Assembly: GCA_026018925.1 (NCBI GenBank)
Contig: JAKSZU010000012.1
Coordinates: 26,711,814-26,775,813 of the forward strand
Length of the DNA: 64,000 nt
From: Tupaia tana
Lineage: Eukaryota > Chordata > Mammalia > Scandentia > Tupaiidae
Reading direction: 5' to 3'
Below the pieces are notes generated by a model, which saw only the letters and a list, made by a program, of their open reading frames with translations, did no database searches and was not told the origin of the DNA. Shown one piece after another: positions 34,094 through 44,442 of this stretch (within the stretch, counting starts at the first letter, position 1; each line of letters starts with the position of its first letter). Position numbers and translations under genes: made by a program.

Positions 34094-35032
34094 ATGATTT
34101 CATCCACTAACTCCAGTGAAGTCCCCTTTTACTTCATTCTCATGGGCATTCCTGGCTTTGAGGTCTTCCACACCTGGATCTCCATTCCATTCTGTTGTTT
34201 CTACACTGTTTCTATCATGGGCAACACCACCATACTGGCTGTCATCAGGGCAGAGTCCTCCCTGCATGAGCCCATGTACCTGTTCCTGTCTATGCTGGCC
34301 CTGACAGACCTGGGGCTCACTCTCACCACTCTGCCTACAGTACTGGGGATACTTTGTTTCAACACTTCACAGATCAGTTTTGAGGCTTGTTTTACTCAGA
34401 TCTTCTTCATCCATGTGTTCTCCTTCATGGAATCTTCTGTGCTGTTGGCCATGTCCTTTGATCGTTATGTGGCCATCTGCCGGCCCCTCCACTATGCCTC
34501 CATCCTCACCAACCAGGTCATCAGAAGAATAGGACTAGCCATCATCTGCCGCTGTGTTCTGGCTGTTCTTCCCCCTTTGTTCCTACTGAAACGACTTCCC
34601 TTTTGCCGCTCCCATAATCTTTCTCACTCCTACTGCCTCCATCAGGACATGATTCACCTGGTGTGTGCTGACACCACCATCAACAATTGGTATGGATTTT
34701 TCCTTATTCTGTTCATTGTTGTCCTGGACCCCCTGCTCATCTTGCTTTCCTACGGACTCATCCTGAGAAGTGTGCTGAGAATTGCCTCTCATGTTGAAAG
34801 GCTCCGTGCCCTCAATAACTGTATGTCCCACATCTTAGCTGTCCTAGTTCTCTATGTTCCCATGGTAGGAGTGTCCATGACTCACCGCTTTGCCAAGCAT
34901 GCCCCTCCAATTGTACATGTCATTATGGCCAACATCTATCTACTGGCACCCCCTGTAACAAACCCCATTATCTACAGTGTTAAGACCAAACAAATTCGTC
35001 AAGGTATTTTTCACCTTTTGTCTCATAGATAG
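34094..35032 (+). CDS. OR51Q1: OR51Q1-like olfactory receptor, copy A
   Basis: Odorant GPCR of 312 residues, recognised as OR51Q1-like from IPGF(E), W-I-S-I-P at 28-32, the SIMGNT stretch in TM1, LTLTTLPTV in TM2, ASILTN and IGLAIIC in ICL2/TM4, KRLPFC, SYCLHQDMI and RALNNCMSHILAVL. Sequon N6-S-S; D72 in TM2; C99, C171, C181 and C191; D123-R-Y125; SY at 219-220; NPIIY at 290-294. The open frame runs 126 bases further upstream, but that part lies in what is intron in the sister copies, so the ATG at the NSS-bearing N-terminus is chosen. Copy A differs from its sisters at C88 (Trp elsewhere) and T289 (Met elsewhere). The splice acceptor present in the other copies just upstream is changed here. 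The coding frame is fully intact. Confidence 0.93.
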   Translation: MISSTNSSEVPFYFILMGIPGFEVFHTWISIPFCCFYTVSIMGNTTILAVIRAESSLHEPMYLFLSMLALTDLGLTLTTLPTVLGILCFNTSQISFEACFTQIFFIHVFSFMESSVLLAMSFDRYVAICRPLHYASILTNQVIRRIGLAIICRCVLAVLPPLFLLKRLPFCRSHNLSHSYCLHQDMIHLVCADTTINNWYGFFLILFIVVLDPLLILLSYGLILRSVLRIASHVERLRALNNCMSHILAVLVLYVPMVGVSMTHRFAKHAPPIVHVIMANIYLLAPPVTNPIIYSVKTKQIRQGIFHLLSHR

Positions 35033-36102
35033 TTACATTAGGCTGTTGGTGAGGAGGGTCTTTGGTACCACAACAAAAAAGGACAAGAGAGATCATAATA
35101 TATTTTGATTAATTTAACTATTTCACAATGTATACATATTTCAGAACATCATATTGTGTAATATATGTTTATATACTTTTCATTTTTCAATTATATCTTA
35201 AAATATTAAAGACAAACATAATTTGGGAACCAGAGAAAGTTATAATGTAGCTTTCCAACTGTGTTTGAATCACATGACAAGAAAGGGAGATGAATGTAGT
35301 AACGTGTTTCCTATATTTGTAATTTAAACAGAGCTAGTGTTCTACATCCTATACATCACATAGCTGATTTATGTACAGGAAATCTTTGCATGCTTAGATT
35401 TTCAATGCCACAACTCACAAATTTTCCTCTTTGTATTTATTTATGATATTTTGCTTCTTAATCATATTTAGCCAACAATCATTCTTATTTGTCCATCATC
35501 ATTTGTTCTTGCTATTCTTAATTTTAAGCAGACTGTTCTGTTTCAGTTGTGATTTCCACTAACTTCTGAATTTATCTTCTGCTTTCTCTGTGAAGTTCTA
35601 TTTTCATTTAATATTTTCTCCCTAAATCATAGTGTTTGAGAAGAAATAAAATATTAATGTTCTTCTTATGCCTTTCACAATATTTAATGAAGTAGTTATT
35701 AATACTTCCCTCTAACTCCAATTATTTCATAAGAGCAATATGTAATTACCTTTGCTGCCTGATTGACACAAGACAGTTAAAAGTACATGCTTGCTAGATT
35801 TTGGATATGTCAGAAGAAAAATGAGCAGAATGTGATCTGAAGGGCAAGTATCTTTCCCTATTTATATAGCTCCTATTGTGTTTGTTATATCTGAAGTTTT
35901 ATGAGAATTGTATAATTTATTCTACTCTTCTAAACACTCCAACTGTGTACTCATTGGAAATTCAAACCTTCATTTGGGGAGTCATAGGTACTTAGCCCCT
36001 TCTCTTCTGGGAGACTCCTGCCTGTGGTGCAGTAATACTTGCTCTGGCTCCTTTAATTTCCCCTTCCATGTTCCAGTTTGTTTGTGTTCTTTTTTCTTTT
36101 TC
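35033..36102 (+). other. 3' flank of copy A
   Basis: Homologous to the 3' flank of copy B (44011-45340). AATAAA-type words occur, but no polyadenylation site can be chosen. Confidence 0.5.
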
Positions 36103-36338
36103 TTTTTTTTTTTTTTTTAGAGGTTTTTGTTATAGGGCAAGTGCACTTGCCAGAAAGACAGAGAGACAGAAAGGGAGAAATCACCCTCCGGGGGGGATTG
36201 CCTTGCCACAGTCCCTTCTCCTCCATTCTCCTCTTGGGATCTTGAGCATGCACATGTGCCTGGCATGAGTTTAAGCCTCCAGGTTCAGGACACGAAGGGA
36301 CTCAAACCACAGTTGACTGTGTGGGAGTCCACTGATGT
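36103..36338 (-). mobile_element. tRNA-derived SINE, copy A specific
   Basis: Poly-T, AGAGGTTTTTGTTATAGGGCAAGTGC, and a rearranged head (GGACACGAAGGGACTCAAACC). The matching place in duplicon B (about 45345) lacks it. Confidence 0.83.
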
Positions 36339-36572
36339 ATGATTTACTTTTATTTTCTTTTGCTTTTCCAGCTTCCTTAATGAACAGTAGCAGCCTATCT
36401 TTTCATCCTTACTATTATTCCCTAACACAGCAACATATTACTTTTCTTCATAAAAGTAATGCACACTTAGACTTCATATATGCTTAGCAAATTGTTTATT
36501 CTTGCTTCTCATGTGGTGCCAGATCCCCTTGGTTACTTTTTCATACTTAGACATTTTGTTTTTACTTTATAT

Positions 36573-36842
36573 TTTTTTTTTCTTTTTCTGGAGAGGTTTT
36601 TGCTATAGGGTGCATGCGCACACCAGAAAGACAGAGAGAGACAGAGAGACAGACAGCGAGAAATCACCCCACGGGGGGGGTGGCCACGCCGCAAACCCTT
36701 CTCCTCTACTCTCCTCTTGGGATCTTGGGCACACACGCACAGGCACCCGGCGTGAGTTTAAGCCACCAGGTCTGGGACATGAACCATGGTCAACTACTTG
36801 GGAATCCAGTGACATAGCCATTACGCTAACTGCTGGTCCCTG
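36573..36842 (-). mobile_element. tRNA-derived SINE, copy A specific, TSD and empty site
   Basis: Full copy flanked by TTTTGTTTTTACTTT on both sides. Duplicon B has that sequence once, at about 45562, with no insertion. Confidence 0.9.
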
Positions 36843-37824
36843 CCTTTTGTTTTTACTTTTAAGTTTGATAGAAGCTTATTATCTGCAATGAGGGTGTAAA
36901 CATTTTACATTAAACTTAAGTGCTATAACTTTTACTAACATTAGCTTAACATAGGTTTCATCCTTTGAATCTGTGTGACTGACTATGAAGGGATTTTCAG
37001 GGCTCCAGGCACACTGCTGTATTTTCTATTTTCAAACCAATTCTTTCTTTTAGAGTTATCTGCCAAGTTCCTAGTTTCTGCTTGAATGTCTAGCAGAAAA
37101 ATAATCATAAATGATATAATTTATATTCAGTGAGTGATCAACTTATTTCATGTTCTCTCATGTTTAGTTATCAGTGCTCTTCACCACATTCCATTGAACA
37201 ATGGATTCTTTCTTACACACTCCCAGTACCTTCTACATGTACAAACCATGTGTCAGCTATTCACCCCATCAGGCAATAAAGAAACCATCTGCTAACACCT
37301 ATTCTGTCCTACAGTTCTCTATTTAGAGGGAATGTATGTACACATATATTTCCTGGAGATGGATTCAAATGATTACTGAAGGCATGAAAAATAAGTAAAT
37401 GAAAATTTTGTATCACTTAGGAATCTTCCTTAATTGAGAAATGAAAGTTTTTCTCATTTAAATAAGCAAATGGAGGGGAGTAAGATGAAGAAAGAAGTTG
37501 GTGAGGTTATATTGGACACTTTTGCCCTTGATAGAATAGACGAGAACCTTAGGAAAAAGAACTGGAAAAAAAATGGCAGCAGGAATCCAAGAATTAGGAA
37601 CTCAACTAAGAAATAGCATAAATGGACTACAAGGCACATTGTGGTCATCACTAGAGCAAGTCGAAGCCCCTCTTCCCCCTGGAGCACCAGCACCACTGCT
37701 GTCAATTGACACTCCCATTGTATTTACTTCATTGTACTCTATCAGCCTTCCAAATGGACATACTAATACTTGGGGTCAGTTATTGAATTCTGACCTCAAA
37801 GCATGGGAAGAATAAGAATCAGTA

Positions 37825-40575
37825 TTTTGTGGAGTAAGGCAATTGAAGATTTTCTGCTCTAACTTCACCCTCCAGACCCCACGATCTGGACAGGGTGAGA
37901 GAAATCCTCAATTCTCACTGGACCTGCTACACAATTGGAAAAACTCCTCTTCATACATCTGTACTGAAACCTCTTTCTGTGGATACCACATTACAAAACA
38001 CAGTAGAGGAGAGAAATTGGCACAGAAGTACCTCACAGTAAAGGGAAGAACATGAGCTTATAGTTGCAGAAATCTTCTCCCGCAATTAGTCGAAAGTGAA
38101 CACATCACCAAATGACTAAAATTCAGAGAAGAGAGACCATAGAGTGAGCAGCAAGGAGAAGAAAAGAGCTTCAGAGAGAGCACAGCTTATCTCCTGCATG
38201 CCTCTGAACTCTCAGTTTAAACCCCTCAGGTCAGCCAAGATGTACCTGTTCTCTAGAAACTGACCAGCCCTTTTAATATCCAGTTCCAATTTCAAAAGTA
38301 CATTCCTTGGTGAGCATCAGGGAAATGGAACTACAGAGAAATTGCAGATCATCTTCTCCTGCATGACTCTGAATGCTCAGATTCAACTCCAAGAAATTAG
38401 GAAGAAACACATAATCCATCAGATGACCAGAAACTACTGCAGAGGCACAAGAAATATGAAAAACCAATAAAATATCTCTCCTCAAAAGAAAAGAATAACT
38501 CTTCATCATCCACAATGGAACTCATGGAAATGTCAGATAAAGAACTCAGAATATTCATAGTGACAAAACTAACAAAGATGCAAGAGAAGAGAGACAACAA
38601 ACTCCAGAAGATGCAGGAGAAAAGAGACAATGAGTTACAGGAGGTGAGGAAGTTCTTGTGTGATGTGAAAGAAGAAACACACATCTTTTATAATAAAAAG
38701 AGTCAAATGGAACTGTTATAGATGAGTACTATAATACAGGAAATCAAAACTTCCCAGTATATGGATGTATATACCAGATATAGTGTGCGTGAAAGAGTAG
38801 GGTTTGAGGAAGGACATTTAGAAGAAAAATAGGGAGGCAAAGCATTAATGGGACAAAGAAATGTGTTATTATCCATTGAAGATATTTTATAGTTTTATCA
38901 ACTGAACTAGGGAGAAACGTTCATCTGTTGAAATATTCACTTTGTAAGCTAAATAATGTAATTGAATGTATAAAAGAAAATGCAATAAAAATGAAAAATA
39001 AATAAATTTTAAAAAAACCTCCCTTGAAAGTATTAAAAGCAGATTAGATCATACGGAAGATCAAATTTCAGATGTAGAAGACAGATCCTCTAACCTAGAA
39101 AATTTCACCAAAATGATTGAGAAAGGTAACCCCCCAAAATGAGAATAGTATATGAGAAATACTAGATACCAATCAATGTCCAATCAATAAATGCCCAAAC
39201 ATCCAGATAATCATCTTCCCAGAAGGTGAAGAAATGAATAAGGGCATTGATAATCTCTTTCATGAAATTCTGGAAAACAACTTTTAAAACCTAGAGAGTC
39301 ATCAAAATATCCAGACCCCAAAAATACTAAGGACCACAAATAGAATCAACCCAGGAGCTCTCCAAGGCACATCATAGCCAGATTGACCAAATCCACAGAC
39401 AAAGACAACATACTAAAATTGACAGAGAGAAATGTCAAGTTACTTACAAAGGATATCCCTTCAGGCTAATATCAGATCTCTCATCAGAAGCAATGCAAGC
39501 AAGGAAAGAATGGGAAATATATTCAAAGTATTAAGTGAAAAAAAATTTCAAGCAAGAATACAATACTTGGCAAGATTATCCTTCTTGTGGGAAGAAAAGA
39601 CAAAAAACATTGTCATAAAAACAAAACTTGAAAGAATTTACCAACACCACACAAACTCTCCAAGAAGTTCTGAAGGAGTGTTATACTAGGAAAATTAAAA
39701 ACAGACACCCAGAAATATGAGTACAAAAGCAGCAAATAAAATGGTCAACTGTATGGAATGGACAAGTCTGGAAAGATCAATAATAATGTTGAATGTTAAC
39801 TTCCAGAATTTAAATGGTAAGATCAGACCACAGTAACACTACATGTTCAACAAAACAGAGATTAATTACATAATACTGAACTGATGAAATAGAATTTTTT
39901 GACTTTTGACTAAACCATTACCGATTTTATTCTATACTTTGTTTTCCAGATTAAGAATTTTTGTCTTCTCTTGAGCTGTTAATAGGTTCATTTACCTACT
40001 GTTGGAACAGAATCCTAACCTTTTTCTTGGCTTTAAGTCTTAAGCATAATTTCTTTAACATTTTAGGATTTTAATTTATTGAAGCTAAAACTGCTTTTCT
40101 TAAAATTAAAAAACACATTAAAAATACCTATTAATGACTGCATGAAGCCATATAGCCTCAGCTAGGTGTTACTTTATTGTATGTTCATTCTACTCGCTGA
40201 GTTTATGCCTTAAGTCAGACATGTGTTCATAGATATGTTTATATCTTGTGACTGAAAGTATTTAGCTTAAATAAAATATTTTGTGAATCAATAAAATGTG
40301 AAAAAAAAAAAAACATGGAAAGCAAATGTAGATCCCAGAGACAGTGTGACTGGAGGTTAGGGAATGGAAGAAGGCAAAAGGGAAGGATTCAAGGAGAAAA
40401 ATAGAAGCAAAATATATAAGAAATAAGAAACGGAAAATTATGTGTTGACAATAACATGTGTGGTAATATCCTTGATTGAGCCAATATTAAATGTATTCTG
40501 GATGGGAAGCCAATTTTTAAGCTGTAATTGTATACAACGAATGAATGTAAAATAAATACATTTAAAATTAATAAA
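37825..40575 (+). mobile_element. HAL1-like LINE insertion (ORF1 only), copy A specific
   Basis: About 2.75 kb absent from the matching place in duplicon B (about 46525). A 5' region (37830-38440) leads to broken ORF1-like sequence: a coiled-coil-type stretch at 38515-38720 (repeated KMQEKRDN(K/E)LQ), then a part resembling the L1 ORF1 RNA-binding domain up to about 39690. A 3' UTR follows directly to 40570. No ORF2 (endonuclease, reverse transcriptase) is seen, which is the mark of half-L1 elements. Flanks read AAGAATCAG and AAGAATTAG, a likely imperfect target duplication. It is interrupted by another LINE 3' end at 38750-39015 and has stops, so it is inactive. Confidence 0.62.
38750..39015 (+). 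mobile_element. Short LINE 3'-end insertion inside the HAL1-like element
   Basis: Matches 49413-49625 and its array copies (ATATAGTGTG(T/C)GTGAAAGAGTAG and onward). It ends in an AAATAAATAAAT tail. AAAACTTCCC before and AAAACCTCCC after look like a 10-base target duplication with one change. Confidence 0.6.
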
Positions 40576-41444
40576 AAGAATTAGCCTTTTAAATTTTTCC
40601 TTTGGAAGTCAGAGCATTGTTTGTCAAAAAAGTCACAAGCAACAAAATTCATAATTTTTTTCCACAAAGGGAGATACAAAATTTTCAATCTTGAAAAATA
40701 TGATCTACATTCACTACTCAAATCATTAGCCAAACAGGTTTTAGTGACTTTTCAGCTCCTCAAAGAAGCCTTTCAGAAAAATGGGCCACGATCACAAAAT
40801 TGTTTATTGTTTGCCCATTGTTTTCTATTCTGTTCCATAAGGGTGTGTGTTGTAGAGTCATATGTCAATCTTCACTACTCATAGTCTAAGAACTCAGATA
40901 TATAAATATGTCACTTTAGCCACTATATCAAGGTGATGACAGCCAGGATGGTTTAACATGTGTCTTGGGTAGGATTGCGTCTCTTAAAAATTCAAGGCTG
41001 CCTGGAATCTGTGAACTTATCCTTACTTTGAAATAGTGACGTTGCAAAGTAATTGAGTACTGATGAGGCTATTCTGGACTAAAGTGGTCCCTAAATACAA
41101 TCATTGCTGACCTTATAAGTGGTGGCACAGAATTGTCACTGTATGAGATGGTAGGTGGGTCAATCTGCTTTACAATAATAATGATTGTGGTATTTTTAGA
41201 TACCTCGTAACAACATGTTGAAATCTGAAATAAAAAGTACATGTGAAAAAAAAAAAGAGTACATGTGGAATAAATGGCTGTTTACACAAAATATTTTGTT
41301 TGTTAAATGGTTTGCTTTTGTATTACTTTTGGTATTGATTTTTCTTAGGTTATCTTTGAACAATCAACACAGAATCTCTGCTGTTTTCTGTGCCTGTTAG
41401 TGATATGGCGATGTGTGTAACTTACATAAATATGTCTTGATCTC

Positions 41445-41570
41445 TCCCTGGGGCAACTGTTAGAAAGGATTCTACTCCCTCTCCTGAGGATCTAAAAGTG
41501 TTATACAAATGCTTCTATTCAGCAGGGTAAGTTCTACAGGAGCCTGATGATTCCTGGAAAGCAGATATAA
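41445..41570 (+). promoter_or_regulatory. OR51Q1: Candidate olfactory promoter and noncoding exon, copy B
   Basis: EBF-like TCCCTGGGG at 41445-41453, TATACAAA at 41502-41509, and a weaker donor ATAA/GTGAAG with exon end at 41570. The inferred intron reaches to 43030. Confidence 0.5.
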
Positions 41571-42553
41571 GTGAAGTAACTGCTCAAGGAATGTCAGAAA
41601 GATGGGATAGGAAGTGAGGTTGAATGGGATCCCCGTGAACTGAACAGAGAGAGATCTCCAGAGCTTGTGGAAGGACGAGCAGGCAGGGTAAGGACCTTGG
41701 GAGACATGACCTAAAATTTTAGATCATGTTCCACAAACCTACTAGGGTTATGCCTTTGTACAATCCAAACAGAATTGGCAGAGGAGATTTTCTTGGGAAG
41801 CATAATTTCAGAATGAAGGGCACCAAGAGAAGCTTTCTCAGAGATGGACTCACTATTGAAGCCTAAATCAAGCTGATTAGTGAGGGGTCAGGAGGAGGAA
41901 TTCTGGTTTCCACAGACTGGGCTTTCCTCCCTTTCTGTCTTCTCTTGCTTCCTAAATCTAACTCTCTTCAAAGTGGTTAAGATAACAATGATGACAGCCC
42001 TCAACACACAGAAGTTACTGAGTGCTGATTCAGAACACGTGGTGGTAAGCAGGAATAGTACATTTTTTTTTTTTGAATTTTTAAACTGCAAGTTTAAAAA
42101 CACTCTAGAATGTCTTGCCAGATAGCAATAATAAAATCAAATACATGGGATAGTTTATTTAAACCTCAGTGAAAATGAGCTTAAAAGATTCATAGCAAAC
42201 TATACAGTGTTCCAAAGATATCATTACTTTATGTACTAAGAGGATCTGTTTCCAATATTCAGTCCTATCAGGCAGTTTCAATGACATGTTTCTAATCATA
42301 ATTTCCATTTCTCCCAAAAGTGCTTACTAGATTAATCTTTTAACATAGTTCCTTTTGACGTATATCTCAGCAATACAAATGTCATGTTTGACTCAGACAA
42401 GGGCCTATTTTGGACTTTCTGCCAACAAATAAAAAAGGTCCTCTAACTTCTGGTCTCTGAAAGTTCTTTCAAAGAACTTCTGTTTTTTGAAAATATGCAT
42501 TATATTTTTTCTCTTGTTTGCCTAAGTTCCTTTCTCTTTTTGAGGTTTGGTTG

Positions 42554-42608
42554 CCGCAATCCTCCAGCCTCCATAGGTTTTTGCCATAGGGCGGGCGCTA
42601 CCATGCCC
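42554..42608 (-). mobile_element. Tiny SINE shard with 13-base flanking repeat
   Basis: About 55 bases, including GGTTTTTGCCATAGGGCGGGCG, from the SINE end. TGAGGTTTGGTTG is present at 42541-42553 and 42609-42621. A and U copies have the sequence once. Confidence 0.7.
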
Positions 42609-43071
42609 TGAGGTTTGGTTGACTTAAAAAATTTCATAACTGTCTTAAAATTGCTTTTACTGGTTGCAGGTCACTCAGGTTTTCCTTGCCTCATAGCATC
42701 AAACAATGCCCTGCTGTTAACGTCTTCTACACAGCTATTACTTCTTACAAATAAAACTGTCCTATACTTCTCAGTTGCAAAGAAGACTGCTTTCAGAACA
42801 GTTCATCAAGTCCTTGGTTTAAAACAGACCATTTCATGTTCTGATCTTACTGGTTGAAAAGAGATGACAAGTTAACAGTTCAGAAAAACAAAAATAGTAA
42901 AAGATTGTTAACTCTTTTTCTAGAAACCCTTTTCCCCATGTTCTCCTGGACATTATATCACATAATGAGTTCAAGTGATAATACAACACTTACTCAAATA
43001 CTTATGTTGCCCACTTTTTTATTTTTCCAGATTTGGGAAAGAAGTCTTTTCTGTGGCTGCCTCGTTCAGTC

Positions 43072-44010
43072 ATGATTTTGGTCACTAACTCCAGTGAAGT
43101 CCCCTTCTACTTCATTCTCCTGGGCATTCCTGGCTTTGAGGTCTTTCATACCTGGATCTCCATCCCTTTCTGTTGTTTCTACACTGTTTCTATCATGGGC
43201 AACACCATCGTACTGGCTGTCATCAGGGCAGAACCCTCCCTGCATGAGCCCATGTATTTGTTCCTGTCTATGTTGGCCATGACAGATCTGGGGCTCACCT
43301 TCACCACTCTGCCTACAGTCATGGGGATCCTGTGGTTTAATGCCTCTAAAATCAGTTTTGAGGCTTGCTTTGCTCAATTCTTCTTCGTCCATTCATTCTC
43401 CTTTATGGAATCTTCTGTGTTGTTGGCCATGTCTTTTGACCGTTATGTGGCCATCTGCCGGCCCCTCCACTATGCCTCCATCCTCACTAACCTGGTCATC
43501 AGCAGAATAGGACTAGCCATCATATGCCGCTGTGTTCTGGCTGTTATTCCTGGGTTGGTCCTACTGATACGACTTCCCTTTTGCGGCTCCCATAATCTTT
43601 CCCACTCCTACTGCTTCCATCCAGACATGATTCACCTGGTGTGTGCTGACACCACCATCAACAATTGGTATGGGTTTTTTCTAGCTATGTCCATTAACAT
43701 GCTGGACTCCTTGCTCATCATGCTCTCCTACGGACTCATCTTGAGAAGTGTGCTGAGAATTGGCTCTCATGTGGAAAGACTCCGGGCTCTCAATAACTGT
43801 ATGTCCCACATCTTAGCTGTCTTGGTTTTCTATGTACCCATGGTGGGAGTGTCCACGACTCACCGCTTTGCTAAGCATGCCCCACCAATTGTACATGTCA
43901 TTATGGCCAACATCTGTCTACTGGCACCCCCTGTAATGAACCCCATTATCTACAGTGTTAAGACCAAACAAATTCGTCGAGGGATTTTTCACCTTTTATC
44001 TCATAAATAA
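43072..44010 (+). CDS. OR51Q1: OR51Q1-like olfactory receptor, copy B
   Basis: Odorant GPCR of 312 residues, colinear with copy A without gaps. Sequon N6-S-S, D72, C99, D123-R-Y, cysteines 171/181/191, SY in TM5, LNNCMSH in TM6 and NPIIY in TM7 are all kept. Differences from the other copies sit mainly in TM4 and TM5 (VIPGLVLLIRLPFC, AMSINMLD) and at SYCFHPD in ECL2; the outer halves of TM4-TM6 line the odorant pocket in this family, so ligand range may differ (inference). A pyrimidine tract and CAG at 43028-43030 mark the likely 3' splice site, 41 bases before the ATG. The start chosen is the Met before LVTNSSEVPF; an upstream in-frame Met at 43033 would add 13 residues. Confidence 0.93.
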   Translation: MILVTNSSEVPFYFILLGIPGFEVFHTWISIPFCCFYTVSIMGNTIVLAVIRAEPSLHEPMYLFLSMLAMTDLGLTFTTLPTVMGILWFNASKISFEACFAQFFFVHSFSFMESSVLLAMSFDRYVAICRPLHYASILTNLVISRIGLAIICRCVLAVIPGLVLLIRLPFCGSHNLSHSYCFHPDMIHLVCADTTINNWYGFFLAMSINMLDSLLIMLSYGLILRSVLRIGSHVERLRALNNCMSHILAVLVFYVPMVGVSTTHRFAKHAPPIVHVIMANICLLAPPVMNPIIYSVKTKQIRRGIFHLLSHK

Positions 44011-44169
44011 TTACAATATGGTGTTGTTGAGGGTCTTTGGTACCACAACAAAAAAGGACAAGTGAGATCATAATGCATTTTGTTTTATTTAACTATTTCA
44101 CAATGTACCCATATTTCAAAACATCATATTGCTTAAAGTATGTTTATATACTTTTCAGTTTTCAGTCGT

Positions 44170-44442
44170 ATCTTTCTTTTTTCAGAGATATTTTTATTGC
44201 TATAGACTGTGTGCACTTGTTGGGAAGACTGGAGACTTAGAGAACTAGAAAGTGAGAAATCACCCTACAGTGGGTATGGCCACTCCACAATACCTTCTCC
44301 TCCATTCTCCTTTCGTTTTTTGGGGCCCCGCATCCACACGCAGCTGCCATGATTTTTAAGCCTCCGGGTCTGTGACACAGACCGTGGTTGACTGCGTGGG
44401 AGTCAGTGACATAACCGTTATGCCATGTTCTGGCCCCTTTAA
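44170..44442 (-). mobile_element. tRNA-derived SINE, copy B specific
   Basis: AGAGATATTTTTATTGCTATAGACTGTG to CATGTTCTGGCCCC. Duplicon A has no insertion at the matching place (about 35190). Confidence 0.82.

Larger units (their letters stand above)
31820..41130 (+). repeat. Older duplicon A (OR51Q1-like copy A and flanks)
   Basis: Sequence from about 31985 to 37820 and 40580 to 40940 is homologous to duplicon B (41200-46880), not just over the coding exon. Identity in flanks is clearly lower than within the 4.93-kb array. Private insertions are SINEs at 32035, 36103 and 36573 and the LINE at 37825. The outer limits are approximate. Confidence 0.75.

Noticed and set aside
38515..38721. Stand-alone coiled-coil protein gene of 68 codons
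   Set aside because: It is the N-terminal ORF1-like part of the HAL1-like LINE, cut by another insertion.
40980..41130. Regulatory element upstream of copy B
   Set aside because: The wording (CTGGAATCTGTGAAC..., CTTATAAGTGG) resembles an old interspersed mammalian repeat whose family I cannot name; no reason to call it regulatory.
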